From Combretum micranthum (lineage: Eukaryota; Streptophyta; Magnoliopsida; Myrtales; Combretaceae), in assembly GCA_024138025.1 (NCBI GenBank), contig JAMXBD010001107.1, positions 248,001-312,000 on the forward strand: a stretch of 64,000 bases of DNA. The letters are read 5' to 3'. The notes beneath the pieces are model-generated. The model was given only the letters and a program-made list of their open reading frames with translations, had not been told where the DNA came from and did no database searches. Below, piece by piece: positions 37,283-48,989 of the stretch. The position numbers were made by a program, and so were the translations under genes. Numbering within the stretch: position 1 is the stretch's first letter; every line of letters begins with the position of its first letter.

Positions 37283-38137
37283 TCAAAATGGAAGGAAATC
37301 CATGGAAATGAAAATATATATAACGTAATGATAATTTAAGAAAATAATCAAAATTGAAGGGAAAGGAAAAAAATGAACCGTGACATCTAAATTTGGAATG
37401 AGATCGGTGAAAATTGTTATTTTTTATTTTATTTAAAAAAAATCAAATGAAAAGGTTAAATCCTTTACATTTCCTTGCATGTTTTCAAATACAAAATATA
37501 ATTTACACTCAAATTTATTTATTTATTTTTTACTTTTTTTCATTTTCATTCTTTTTTTGTTCCATCTTTATTTTATAACTTACACACTAAAAAATCGAAC
37601 TTTTGAGTTTTCAAGATGGAGTTCCACGACCACAAATTCTATGTTGATGGAAAATTTTCAAAATATTTTAAGAACACACAAACAAGTTATAATTAGATTT
37701 ACATTATGTTTGATAAATTTTCATATAAGAGAAATAAGAAAATTGAATGAAGATGAAAAGAAAATGAAATGAGTGTGATTTTTTTTTTTTTTTGTACATA
37801 AAACATGTGAACGAAATGTATGGAATATATTCCTTTATTTGATTTGTTTTAGAAAAATAGCATTGGGTAAATTACTCACTTTTTATAAACACTAATGCAA
37901 AGAACAGCTATAAAATTGTAGTCCTTCCCTTTAATTTTCACATATATCTTTCTAGATTTAGATGTCATAGTGCACCCTTTTTTTTTTTTCGTTTTCCATC
38001 TATTTTTACATTTTTCTTAAATTGTGAAACATTCTGTATGCTTTCATTTCCATTGATCCCCTTCTATTTCAAACACAATATAAATATTTTTTTTATCATA
38101 TAACATTAACATGGACTATATGATGTCAATACTCTTA
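37283..38137. mobile_element. Non-autonomous TIR element, copy at 37 kb (host of the MULE)
   Basis: It is collinear with 20822-21682: same arms, same interior ('cctttacatttccttgcatg', 'tttcaagatggagttcc'), same right flank 'ataacattaacatggactata'. Its extreme left end lies across the MULE at 30735-30757, so the MULE inserted into the left arm of this element. Confidence 0.7.
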
Positions 38138-38187
38138 TGTCACATTTGATACGCAGGAATCATTCGAAATGGAACAGATTGGAATAA

Positions 38188-38580
38188 TGTCACGTTTGAT
38201 ATACATGAATGATTTGGAATGGAATGGAATGGATTTGAATGAAATGAGTTTGGGAATAACGAATCCATTCCTATGTTTGGGAGATTACATGGAATGAAAT
38301 GACTAAAAGTATAATTGTCGAGAATACCCTTAGTAATAAATGTAAAATAGTAATATATAATGGGATAAAAAAATAATTACACTTATATAATTAATAAGAG
38401 TGGACTAGAATCGCGGTTCCGCCTTCTCAATGGTGGAATCAAATTCCTCTTCAAAGTCAGCATCATCGATTCCAAGGAATCACGATTTCGGCTTCTAAAA
38501 ACGCTTCCAAACACTGGGAAAGGGAATGGAAGCCGGAATCGCGATTCCATTCCAATCCATTCTTGCATACAAAACGTGCC
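38188..38580. mobile_element. TIR element (MITE), first of a tandem pair
   Basis: It starts TGTCACGTTTGATATACATG and ends CTTGCATACAAAACGTGCC, imperfect inverted repeats that continue as GGAATGGAATGG and CCATTCCAATCC. A duplicated piece of the left arm precedes it at 38139-38187. No coding capacity. The superfamily is not determined. Confidence 0.6.
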
Positions 38581-39832
38581 AAGGAATGGAGAGGGAATTG
38601 GAATTAGGGGTGGGCATGGATCGATTTGGTTCGATTTTTCTTAAAACCAAACCATAATTTATGGTTTTGTTTTTTTTCATCTCAAACCAAATCATTAAGT
38701 AACGGTTTGGTTCGGATTATAAACCATTAAATAACGATTTGGTTCAGTTTGGATTATGGTTTAAATCAAAATTCTAAGTAAAAATTTTCCTTGTTCTAGT
38801 TTTTTTTTACATTTGTGTAGATTATTAAATATTTATATCATTTTACAAAGTTGGTATTATAAACCACGACAAAATACTTTACAAATTCATCATACTTTTA
38901 ATCTATAGTTCTCTATAAAATCAATTATTTATCAATAAAATACATTTACTAACCAATGCATAGTAAGTCATAATTTATGATTTTTAATATAACCATCATG
39001 TTAATTATCTACCAATAATTTAGCTAAAATTAAAACTCATCTATCAACAAAATTCATCAATGGATAAGATGACCAGTTGACAAAATATATTAAACAATTA
39101 ATACATAATGAAAGTTTATAGCTGAATAAATAAATTTCATGCTTTACAAAGTTAAAAGCTATTAAAAAAAACAATAGTTTATCATCAACAAAAATTACAT
39201 ATCATGAGCTTAAAAAATTTAAAAAAAAAAAACAAGTTGATTTTAATTAATATTCACCAAATAATAAATATCAAATAAAATCATATAAATATATAGTAAA
39301 ATATTATTATATTTTTCTAAAACGGTTTGGTCGGTTTTACGGATTGGTTTGGTTTACCTTCCAAACCAAACCATAAATTTACGGATTGGTTCGGATTTGA
39401 AAATTTTCAAACCAAACCATGAAAAAAATCATATTTTCGGTTTGGATTGGTTCGGTTACAGATTGGTTTGGGTCGGTCGGTTTTTTTACCCACCTCTAGT
39501 TGGAAAGATAAATCTATTCCTTTGTTTGGATACATCTTGGAATGGAATCGACATGTTATTTGTCAAAAATATCCTTAATAATTAATGTGAATAATAAATA
39601 AGTAAAAGGAGAAAAAGGTAATTTAATGTTAATTATTTATGAGGATTGAATGAAATCGCGATTCAACCTTCTTAAGAGCAGAATCAAAATCCCCCTTAAA
39701 GTCAGAATCATTGACTCCCAAGAATCATGATTTCGGCTTTTAAAAACGCAATCAAACGTAGGAATGGAAATGAAACCTAAAATCGCAATTCCTTTTTCGG
39801 ATCCATTCCTGTATAGCATATCCTTAAACTCT
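38581..39832. mobile_element. Second, diverged copy of the 38188 element, split by a hAT
   Basis: 39507-39832 matches 38240-38575 in the same orientation ('gaatcgcgattc', 'aaagtcagaatcattgactcc', 'catgatttcggctt', 'aaaacgc'). The left piece 38581-38604 is separated from the rest by the hAT element. Confidence 0.55.
38605..39498. mobile_element. Non-autonomous hAT element
   Basis: The ends are TAGGGGTGGGCATGG and, reverse-complemented, TAGAGGTGGGTAAAAA. The 8-bp flanks ATTGGAAT (38597-38604) and GTTGGAAA (39499-39506) share six bases. The subterminal regions are full of AACCAAACC and GGTTTGGTTCGG words in opposite orientations. No transposase frame. Confidence 0.75.
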
Positions 39833-40687
39833 CAAATAAAAGATATAGCTTCGTTTCCCCCTTTCCTTATTGTAATGACTAAAAAAACATTTTTATTTAT
39901 TTACTTTTCTACTTTTAATGTTCTTTAATGGGAATAATTCATGCTAAAAGGATAAGCAAGTAACCATGTTATACAAGATCCATCTATACTTTACCTAATT
40001 GGATAGGGTTTGAGTAGGTATTGAGGGTTAAGGTAGGGTACAGATACGAAGTCTTCGTATTATGTACCAACCCCAGGTATTCTTTTACCAAGTGCACAAG
40101 TTCCAAGGTACCACATGCTTATCTTAAAACTTGTACTAAATAAAAAAATTATAAAATAATAATACTATAATTTTTTATTTCGTGATTGATTTTGTTTGAA
40201 ATAATCATTTATAGGTTACCTTTTAAACATTTTTAATTAGGCAAAGCTTATGTTATTTTAGTATAAAGGTACTTGCAATTTTTATTTGAGAAAAACTTCG
40301 ATTCTATATTTAAACTTCTAATTATATAGAAGTGTTATTTAGCTTCCGAGACTAATTAATATAAGAGTGGCTTCAAATTTTTTTTTAATAATTTGCTTAT
40401 TATTCTACAATTTTGTTAATTTCACCTAATTAGATTCTACAAGTATTTGTTAGAAATTTTAACTTTAACACAAAATTTTTTCGCATATTATAAAACTTGT
40501 CATATACTTTTTTGATAGGTTATTTATAATAAATATATAAAATAAGATAGTTTTACGTATTATATAAAACTTTATAGGATTCATAGGATACCCTATATCC
40601 TATGTGTAACGCTCTGAAACTTTGTCCATCGAGGTATTATTTGTTTTGGTCACACGTCGTACGGTTTTGTCATTTTTGTACCGACAT

Positions 40688-40755
40688 TTCCCAGAGGGTT
40701 ACCCGTCATGGGATTATTCTACACAGAGCACGCTTAACTCTGGAGTTTCGATCAA
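40688..40755 (-). promoter_or_regulatory. 5S rRNA-like domain of Cassandra LTR (left)
   Basis: On the minus strand CTCCAGAGTTAAGCGTGCTC is followed by an ATCCCATGACGGGTAACC-like stretch, matching the A-box to C-box part of plant 5S rRNA genes (usual phrases GAAGTTAAGCGTGCTTGGG and GGATGGGTGACC). It is probably an RNA polymerase III type 1 promoter relic. Confidence 0.8.
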
Positions 40756-41027
40756 CTTGAAGCTATTACACTAAAAAGCGCCTCTGTGGTTAGAGTTTCA
40801 TCATTTATATTTGAGGGGGTATCACATACTCTCCCACTTATAGAACTAACATCCTTATCAGTTTCGTTACACAAGTCCTGAACCACACTAGGCAGTAAAG
40901 ATACACTCCTCCACTTCTGACTGGTGAACTACTCTAATACCACTCGTGATGCCCTGGAACTCTATCCACCAAGGTATTGTCCGCTTTGGTCACATACTGC
41001 ACGGTTTTGTCCTTTCGATGCCAACAC

Positions 41028-41095
41028 TTCTCACAGGGTCATCCATCATGGGATTACTCTACACAGAGCATGCTTAACTCTGGAATTTCGACTAA
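41028..41095 (-). promoter_or_regulatory. 5S rRNA-like domain of Cassandra LTR (right)
   Basis: It is the same domain in the second LTR (minus strand, 'ccagagttaagcatgctctg', 'atcccatgatgg'). In this orientation it is the 5' LTR and would drive the element. Confidence 0.75.
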
Positions 41096-41383
41096 CTCAA
41101 AGTTATTATACCAAAAGGCACCTCTATGGTTAGAGTTCCATCATCTATATTTAAGGGTATCACACTATGGGTACATGTTGCTATAAGATAGGTCTTGGGT
41201 ACAAACTCTACATCCTGTACTTTATAAGATAAAGTACGAGTGGAACTTCATACCCTGTCTACCCTGAATTCACTCACCTCTAACTAGATCATTTGAAATC
41301 GAAATGAAACATTGCATTTTGTGTATGTGCATAGTTTTGCCCTTTTGGTCTTTAGAGTTTCTCGATTTAAGATAATCATTACT

Positions 41384-41732
41384 AGGTAAATTACACCAGT
41401 AGGTCACAACATTTGAGGATATGTTCATTTTTGTCACAACGTTTAAAAGAATTCATTTTTTGTCGCAATATTTGGGAGATAAGTTTATTTTGGATCATAA
41501 TATTTGGAAAAGTGATTCATTTTGAGTCACAGTAGACACCTGTCACATTCTCCTGTTGACACGTGTCATCTACTGTTGACACGTGTCACCCTTCTCCTGT
41601 TGACAAGTGTCTACTGTGACCCAAAATGAATCACTTTTTTAAATATTGTGACCCAAAATGAACTTTTTCAAACTTGTTACCCAAAATGAACTTACTTCCA
41701 AACGTTGTGACCCACTGATGTAATTTACCCAG
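41384..41732. mobile_element. Foldback MITE, about 349 bp
   Basis: The left arm AGGTAAATTACACCAGTAGG and the reverse-complemented right arm CTGGGTAAATTACATCAGTG stay complementary almost to the centre, so a single strand could fold into a hairpin of about 160 bp. The centre holds repeats of TGTTGACACGTGTCA. The flanks TCATTACT (41376-41383) and TCATTACC (41733-41740) look like an 8-bp target duplication. The matching site in copy 1 (about 4652-4665) lacks the element. Confidence 0.75.
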
Positions 41733-44096
41733 TCATTACCTTGAAGTCATGAGTTAATTAGTAATATTCCGTCACCTTAGGTATTTTTCCATGTTAAATT
41801 GCACTAAAACCCTTTAGATGTATAGTTGTGGTGGAATTATGAGTAATATAGATTATAGAATCATGGGTTTATGACCAATTCTACCTCTCTTGTTTTAATC
41901 TTGTATTATATCATGATGATTTATGTTGTGATGCAATCTATTTTTGTACTACTATTTATATTTCAAATTTACATAACAACATAATTATTTATGCTTGATT
42001 ATTTGTTTTAACTTATATGTTGACTAAAACTTTTTTTAAACTTCTATAATTTCATATTGTTGCTGATGGTGTTTTCTATGGAGCCTCTAAGCTCAAGACC
42101 AACACATCAAATTATTGAAACAAAAAGAAAACGCAACAAATTACATCAAATGGCATCAGATAATGTCCTGCCTCTAGTGACATTACTCCTATCAAGACTT
42201 GCCTTACTATCTTACATGGGGCAAATGGCTAACACAATCATGGTCAGCCTCCTCCTGCAAATACCCCATATGAAATGCAAGGCCAAGGAAGATCTGATTA
42301 GGCTCTACCTACCTCAAAATATCTCAACTAATCTCTTTAGTCTAGGTAACATTCTCTCGTACCATCATCTCCCCTCATTTACATTTTCTCACATTGTCTC
42401 AAAATCCTCGACTAATTTAAGCAATAAAGTACTAACACTAAGTAGCTCACATTCACTTGTTTTACTAACTCACTTCACCCATAAGCCATAGCGTTAGAGG
42501 ATTCATTGGGCTAAAGACAGTCCAATTAACACCGACTCATGTATTTTAAGATTTTTACTCCTAATATTGTAAGTAAATCATAGTTCTTGAATGTCTGTCT
42601 ACTTGAGTTAAAAAAGAAGAATCATGCTTATATGTCTAGATTTTATATCCCTCTAGTGATTTTAGGTAATTATGAATTTAACAATCTTATTTTTTATGTG
42701 TAGAGTCAAATCTTACTTAGCTTGTTGGCTCCAAAGGCATGAATTGAGTTTGTTGAGTTTGCTAACTTTACTAATCTTGAGGATATTTGTATTTGATTGG
42801 TTGCTGAAAATGTTATTTTTGTTTTAAAGGTTTCTCAGGAATGTGGTATTTTAGCAACATAAAGACTATTTGCTTTTTTGGAATACTGTTGATTTTATGG
42901 TGTGTTTACTTCGCTGAATGAATAAAAGAAATCATTGGTTATTTCAATTATATTTTATCTAATACGGTGATATGAACGATAAATCAATTAATGAATATAA
43001 ACAATTTTTAGCTATATAGTAAAAATGTTCTAGACATTTTTTTTTCACACTGTCGTCAAATATTGTTTCTTCCCCAAAAGTATTTTCCAATTCAAGCACC
43101 TGCACATCGATTTATATTTGCCTTATATGGGATTTCGTTTATTGGCAGTTATTTTGCATCTTAATAACGCCCCTCTAGTTTAATATTAACGCCTATACAT
43201 CCATTTATATTTGCCTCATACGAGAGATCTTTTATTGGCATTTGTTTTTTTCCATCTCAATAACTGACTTCTGGTTTAATATTAAGTTTTGTCATTATCT
43301 TGGCATTATCGTTTTATTATTACCAGCATGTTATGTCCTTCTTATAAGGAATTTATGTAAGCAATTCAATTGTATTTACTATTGCTATCTAATGACGTAT
43401 TAACAAATATACATGTCTCGACAATTTTTTTTTTTTATATCATTTCAACAGCCTTTTCCAATTAACTTTTCTTTAATTTTTTTTTTTTACTCATTGCTTT
43501 TATATATCATTAACAAAATTTCTGTTGCATTTTTTTTTTTTAGTTTTTAGATAATTCGTATAATTTGAACTTTGATATGTGGAAGAATCTGCTAGTATTT
43601 ACGTATTAAGTGTATATAAGACGTGTGAAGTAAAATTAAATAAATCTTTTTTTTATGCAAATTTAGAATAAATTTTTATCATCCCTATAAATTTTCTTTA
43701 ATGATTATAAGAAAAAACGGAAAATTAATCCCCATTCAATCTATTAAGGGTTATTTTAGCATTTGAAAAATGAATAAATAAATTAAATATATATATAATA
43801 CCAATATAATATAGATATGATGTAAGTAAATTATAAATATAAGGATGATATGAATAAAATAAAAATATATAAACAGAAAAAAAAACCCCTGTTCTTGATT
43901 ATTCCTTCATTCCGTGTCATGACACGAACCTGAGAGTCCTGAGACTTTATTGCTATTATTCATTATCCTTCGGAAAATTCGTCACGGTGCAAAACGTCAA
44001 TTTCCAGACTGACAGCAGCCAGTCAGCTTTTGAAAACCTTAGCTTAAAATCCTATTCAGATATTTCTGTTTCCAAAAATATCTGTCATATGAAACC

Positions 44097-44125
44097 CAAA
44101 AAAAAAAAAAAAAAAAAAAAAAAAA
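44097..44125. repeat. Poly-A run
   Basis: About 28 adenines in a row, upstream of the gene at 44382. The paralogous position in copy 1 has only a short A run. Confidence 0.85.
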
Positions 44126-44381
44126 CATATTCTTAAGCCTGTAAGTTTTATAAAGACGCAACTATTGAAGATTTTTTTTTCATTAAAAAAAAAAACACAT
44201 TGATTTCGTTTTTTTTTCTCGTGGAACTCCTTTGGGCGTTTTGCGGTTCTTTGTTTTTAGGATAAATTAACATAATCTCTTCCGACTTGGACTTCTCCTT
44301 CATGAAATTTGACAATTTCTCTGATGCTTCCTTATAAAAAACAGAGTGAGCACCAAGAATACTAAGTAGCATCTCTCAGAC

Positions 44382-47300
44382 ATGGGAGAACCAAAACCAA
44401 ACATGCTAGAAAAAGAAGCTTTAGACGAATGGCAACAAATCCAAACCTCACTTCCACAATCTTCTCCATCCTTAGCAATATCACAACCCAACGAATTGGA
44501 ACTAACCATTCTTAGAGAAAATTATCTTCAAGAGATCAATAATAACCCTAGCTCATCCGTATTTCCTCCTAGCCAAATGAAGGTTTAGACTCGGAACCAC
44601 CCAATTCACCTTCACTGTCTTCTTCTTCGTCGCCATCGGATAATGATGACGATGATGATGGTGGTGGTGAATTGAAAAAACTACAGCCCGGCTCGCAGCG
44701 GAGTGTCCTTGAGATGCTGAAGTATGGGGTATTTGGAGCGGTTTTGAGAATTCGAAATTGTTATGTCGCTGCTGCTGCTTCTGGAGGGCGTTATTTCTGG
44801 GCATTTAGCTCTGTGGTTGGTGCGGCGGTGGTGGTTGTGACAGCGTTTCGGTTGTATGTGATTGTGAAGTTGTGGCGCCAAGGACGGCGGTGGAAGGCTG
44901 AAAAGAAGTGGAGGAAGGAATTCGCCCAAATGATAATGGAGAAAGACCAGGTAATCAAACAGTCCCCCCCCTAAATTGCTTGTATGTGCTTGTGTTTTTA
45001 GATATTTTTTACTTCTATTTTGACATTATTTTACCATAAAATCAACATTTAGGTTCCAGAAAGACACTGGTTATGAGAGAACTTCCAATCATGTAACGGA
45101 TTAAATTTTTAAGTGCCTCTCCGGCAAGAATTGTGGCCCCCCATAATCACTAGTGAATATATATATATATATATATATTTTTTTTTGTCTCTCATGCATT
45201 TCTTTATTCATAGTTCGATATTCTAGCTAATCCGTCCCAAATTTGTTGTTTAAACTCTGCTGTAGTAACGATGCTATAGGGGGAGGATGATAAAAAGATT
45301 AACAGCTTTCATTTTTTATTACTTTTTGAAAAAGGAAAAAAAAATGAAAAGGTTATTTTATTTAAATCCTCAATTACAAAATTCCTTCTCTTTCACTTCA
45401 CACCTTGGAATACACCCTTACTATAGAGAGAGGTGCTATCACATCTTTCTAATCCAAAATGGCTGGGCAGGGAAAAGATTCCTCCTTTTTTTTTTTTTTG
45501 GTACTCCCAAAACAAATCCAATAGAGATGGGCAAAGCCTATAGCTCTGAGCATATGGCTATAAGCCAGTGTGCCGGGTTCGGATCTCTCATTGCTCATAT
45601 TTGACTCAAAAGGGGAAGGACCTTTCCCAATGATGTATTATTAATTGGTTTATCTATCATCTATACTATCAAAGTGTTTGGAAGAGGTTTTAGTGGTTCA
45701 TCTCTATATTTTTCATAACAAATAGTTATTTATGATGTTATATAAAGGTGAAGAATAGTTCAAAATGCTATTTTCAAGTAATTATATAAAATTAATATAA
45801 TTACTTTTCTTAATAAAAAGTTGGCTCTATATTGATTTATTCAATTATAGATTATTTTTAGCACTCATGGTTTCCATTTGATTATAATTAAAGCGCAATA
45901 GTCTGTGGTTGGTTCCTCAAATTTTCACTTAATCCTCTAAAGGAAACGGGTTTTTGAAGGTTTGACTTGGGCTTAAACTTAGTTTATAAATAAAATTATT
46001 AAGTTCGAATCTAGTCAATCTAAAATTTGAATTCAAGCTCAATTTATTTAGATAAATAAGTTTTATTTCGAGTTCAAATCGGACGGATGAGTTCAAGTAT
46101 ACTATGCATACTATGTAAGGTTTTGGTGAATCTTAGATCAATGTTTAGCTTGTGTGGCCATACATGGGCACAAGTCTAAACCAATTTGGAGCCAGTTTTG
46201 AGTTGATGGGTTCGAACCACCTTTGCTGGTTCGAGCTGAATCATAACTTTGATTGTCTGTACTCTTTCTATTTGTGGTTTTGTGATTAATTAATAATGTG
46301 AAAATGAATAAAAGAGAATATTAATTTATTAGATCTTACCTATGAATAGTTGTTTATTCTAAGTAACAAAGTCTCACTTTTCAAATGAAATAAGCTATAA
46401 GCCCATGAATTTGTGATGTAATGTGACATTCGTCAATTAATTGATTATCTAGAAAACTATATAGATTAATCTAATTAAAATTTGTAATATTATTTTTTTA
46501 AATATCAAATTGGCTAGCTTTTTAGAATTTGTAACTTTACATGAGCTATAAGCTATATTGAACTGGTGTAGGCATCTAACAATCAGTGGTGATATGATTT
46601 AGTTTAGTTTAAAAGTTATTCCAATCATAAAACTATATTTTTGTTTGATTTGTTTCATGAGTGGAAACATGCTTTATAATTTGAGAAAAATTATAGGCAC
46701 ACACTACAACTAATCACATACTACATTTTTTTTTTTTGAATGATTGTAAATTACAATATAAAAATAAGATAAAATCAATATTCATGTAATTAGAAAATAT
46801 CAAAGAAGACTTGATTATTTTGTTTATAAAACTATTATAGGATATATTTCAAGTTGATTGTTAAAACATCCCTATTATGGGTTTTCACAGAGTTTTGATG
46901 TTAAGAACCTTGCTTTTTGGGGTGCTTAATAATGAGAAGAGATCCTTCAACTTTTTGAGGTTTTTGGCCAAAGACCGTAAATAATAAGGTGATTTTCGTC
47001 TTTTGATAGTCTTTATATATATTTTTTATTTTATTAAGTATATTGTGTAAAAATATACGAAAACCACAAAACCTAAAAAAGATGTGAATGATCTCATATA
47101 AAAAAACCTTAGGGATAAAGTAGTGGTGAGGTTCTTTGAAAAATGAGGTATTTAAAATGTTGATGTGGTGATTGAAAATTTAAGGACCCCATAAAGGTTT
47201 ATGGGCTGTGGATGCTTTGATGCATATTTTAATAACCTATTATTGTAGAATTCAATACATATATTTCGAGAAGTATTAATTTAAGTTTCTTTCAAATATT

Positions 47301-48684
47301 TCGTTGGATTAAAAGAACTTTATCAAATGCAAGTGAAATATTATCTCTAGCTAAAAAGGAAAAAAGTAAAATATTATTTGTTATTTAAAACAATTTAGTT
47401 TGAATTTTTCTTCACTAATTTAGTTTAAATTATTTTTATAATTTTTTTGTCATAATATAGTTTTCTAAATTAATTATAAATCTAGGTAAATATCAATTTC
47501 ATAATCTGAATCTTTTCACAAAAATTTAATGTAACGAGCCAAAACTCTATCCATCGATGTATCGTGGTATTGTCCTCTTTGACAAAATGCCGCACGATTT
47601 TATGCTTGATGTGAGCTACTTTTATAGGTCACCTATCTTAGGAGTACTATTCACCGAGTACATTTAACTTTAAAGTTTTGATGAACTTCAAATAATTACA
47701 CCAAAAGATGCATCCATAATTAGAGTTTCATCACCTTATATTTGAGTGGTATCAGTCTTTGAACTTTAGTATGGTCAATTTAATATTTAATTAAACATTT
47801 TTGTGTTATTTACTAATATGGAAGGGAGACATATCATTAAATTTCTATTACTTAACTTAACACCATCCAGTACTTATAGACCATCTCTTTTAGGTTAAGA
47901 AGCAAAATAAACAATATTATATGGTTGTAAAAGTAGCCATAAAAAGTTATAATTAGTTATTAAATCGACTACTTCATAATTTAAATACCGAATTAAATTT
48001 TTATAAAAAATATTAAATTTGATATTTTCCTTATAAACTTTCAATTAGAGTTTTAACTGAAAACTTTTCGAATACATTTGAAAAAGAAGAATCTATATTC
48101 AATTTATTATATGATTTTCTATTCAATCCGCCCTACAACCATTCATGCTATGGAGCCACCGTAAAATTCCTATCCTAGATCGCGTCCTTGTATAATGTAT
48201 TGGCAATGATGAGTTAGCAAACAAGACAATATGCATATACAAGCAAAAGCATAGTGATTGGTGTGATTGTCTAATCAATTTGCACATTCAAATTTTATTA
48301 AGTGTTAGATTTCTATAAATTTTGCATGTTATTCATGGCAAAATTATAAGCTAAGACCTCCATGCGATAGAAAGATTATGTTAAGTGATTAAAATTGAGA
48401 GATGATCGTTATGTTAAATAAATATCTCATTATTATAGGTTTGTTTGGATTGTTGGATTTTTATCTATATCATATATGTATTTGTAATGTATTTGTATCG
48501 TATCTATTTAGTCAATTTATGAGTAATATTATCAGTTTTTTATTGGTATTTATATTTTGATAATATTTAAAGATGATAAATGAATTATATTTTGCAGAGG
48601 ATCAGCGATCTCTTGCTTCAAATTTCTCAAATGAATGAACTTTTATCGGCACGTCATAAGGTTCCGGTGCTTCGTGTGGAATGA
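44382..48684 (+). CDS. Two-exon gene for a small single-pass membrane protein of unknown function (one frameshift)
   Basis: Exon 1 (44382-44950) starts MGEPKPNMLEKEALDEWQQ and ends MEKDQ at CAG/GTAATC. Exon 2 (48598-48684) follows TTTTGCAG and encodes RISDLLLQISQMNELLSARH...RVE, then TGA. The intron (about 3.65 kb) is phase 0. After SSVFPPS (about 44570) the frame must shift by one base to reach EGLDSEPPNSPS, a Ser/Asp-rich stretch, and then LEMLKYGVFGAVLRIRNCY and a hydrophobic segment, VVGAAVVVVTAFRLYVIV, probably one membrane span. A basic stretch (RRWKAEKKWRKEF) and a Leu-rich tail follow. The protein would be about 218 residues. The upstream flank is duplicated at 14631-15866 without the gene. 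I do not recognise the family. The good splice sites and matching phase across a large intron support a real gene; the single shift may be a mutation or a sequence error. Confidence 0.7.
45520..45600 (+). repeat. Candidate SINE head
   Basis: An A-box-like TAGCTCTGAGCATATGG is followed by a B-box-like CCGGGTTCGGATC about 30 bases on, as in tRNA-derived SINEs. The 3' end and target duplication are not defined. Confidence 0.3.
47531..47757 (-). mobile_element. Diverged Cassandra-type solo LTR
   Basis: It begins TGTAACGAGCC and ends near GTGGTATCA, with the same order of phrases as the LTRs at 40605 and 40947 ('aactctatccatcga', 'gcacgattttatg', 'attagagtttcatca'). The 5S-like segment is at about 47634-47692 ('aggtcacctatcttagg', 'acatttaactt'). 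No partner LTR or target duplication was found. Confidence 0.7.
47758..48060. repeat. Dispersed repeat, third copy
   Basis: It shares 'catccagtacttatag', 'gccataaaaagtt' and 'ttattaaatcgactact' style phrases with 786-1125 and 12520-12870. It is non-coding and abuts the Cassandra solo LTR. Confidence 0.45.
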
Positions 48685-48989
48685 TTCATTCAATTGTTAT
48701 TGGCGTACATGAAGTTTTATCTTGACTGGAGAGAGAGACAGTTGTGTTCCTTTTTTCATATAACAAAAAAATATATATCAATGACTTCCTGTTGTATACC
48801 AATGCATCTTTATAGCCTTATCAATACTTATATTTACTTGTGAGTAGTATTTATATTTCATTTTCTTTTTTGTTTTTCTTTTATATAATTTTCCCTTTTG
48901 ATTTACTTAAAAGTTATTCTTGTTGTGTATATATTTTTATTCAACTTTTCCATTCTTAAACAAAAACAAAAGTTTTGCTGAGTCAGCCC

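Larger units (their letters stand above)
40605..41164 (-). mobile_element. Complete Cassandra TRIM retrotransposon
   Basis: Two similar LTRs (40605-40826 and 40947-41164) begin TGTAACGC or TGATGCC and end TATCACA. The internal region is only 120 bp. Next to the right LTR, at about 40930-40946, the minus strand reads CGAGTGGTATTAGAG, a primer site for initiator Met tRNA, so the element is read on the minus strand. It is flanked by CTATG on both sides (40600-40604, 41165-41169). The LTRs contain 5S-rRNA-like sequence, the hallmark of Cassandra. It has no genes and depends on other elements for movement. Confidence 0.9.
39870..44145. repeat. Segmental duplication copy 2
   Basis: It is collinear with copy 1 in three parts (3660-4918, 9495-10385, 14631-15866). 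It lacks the 4.6-kb solo LTR and the 4.2-kb insert of copy 1, and it carries its own Cassandra (40605-41164) and foldback MITE (41384-41732). An open frame at 42057-42491 matches no family I recognise and is broken in copy 1, so it is not called as a gene. The block leads directly into the gene at 44382. Confidence 0.85.
44951..48597 (+). other. Large intron of the 44382 gene
   Basis: It holds a (TA)n run at about 45156-45178, a SINE-like head at 45510-45600, a Cassandra-type solo LTR at 47531-47757 and a dispersed repeat at 47758-48060. About 45950-46260 resembles hAT debris. No exon was seen inside. Confidence 0.6.

Noticed and set aside
42057..42491. 144-codon open frame in duplication copy 2
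   Set aside because: No recognised domain, and the same frame is broken in copy 1 (9645-9836 and onward). It is probably a chance frame in a conserved repeat.
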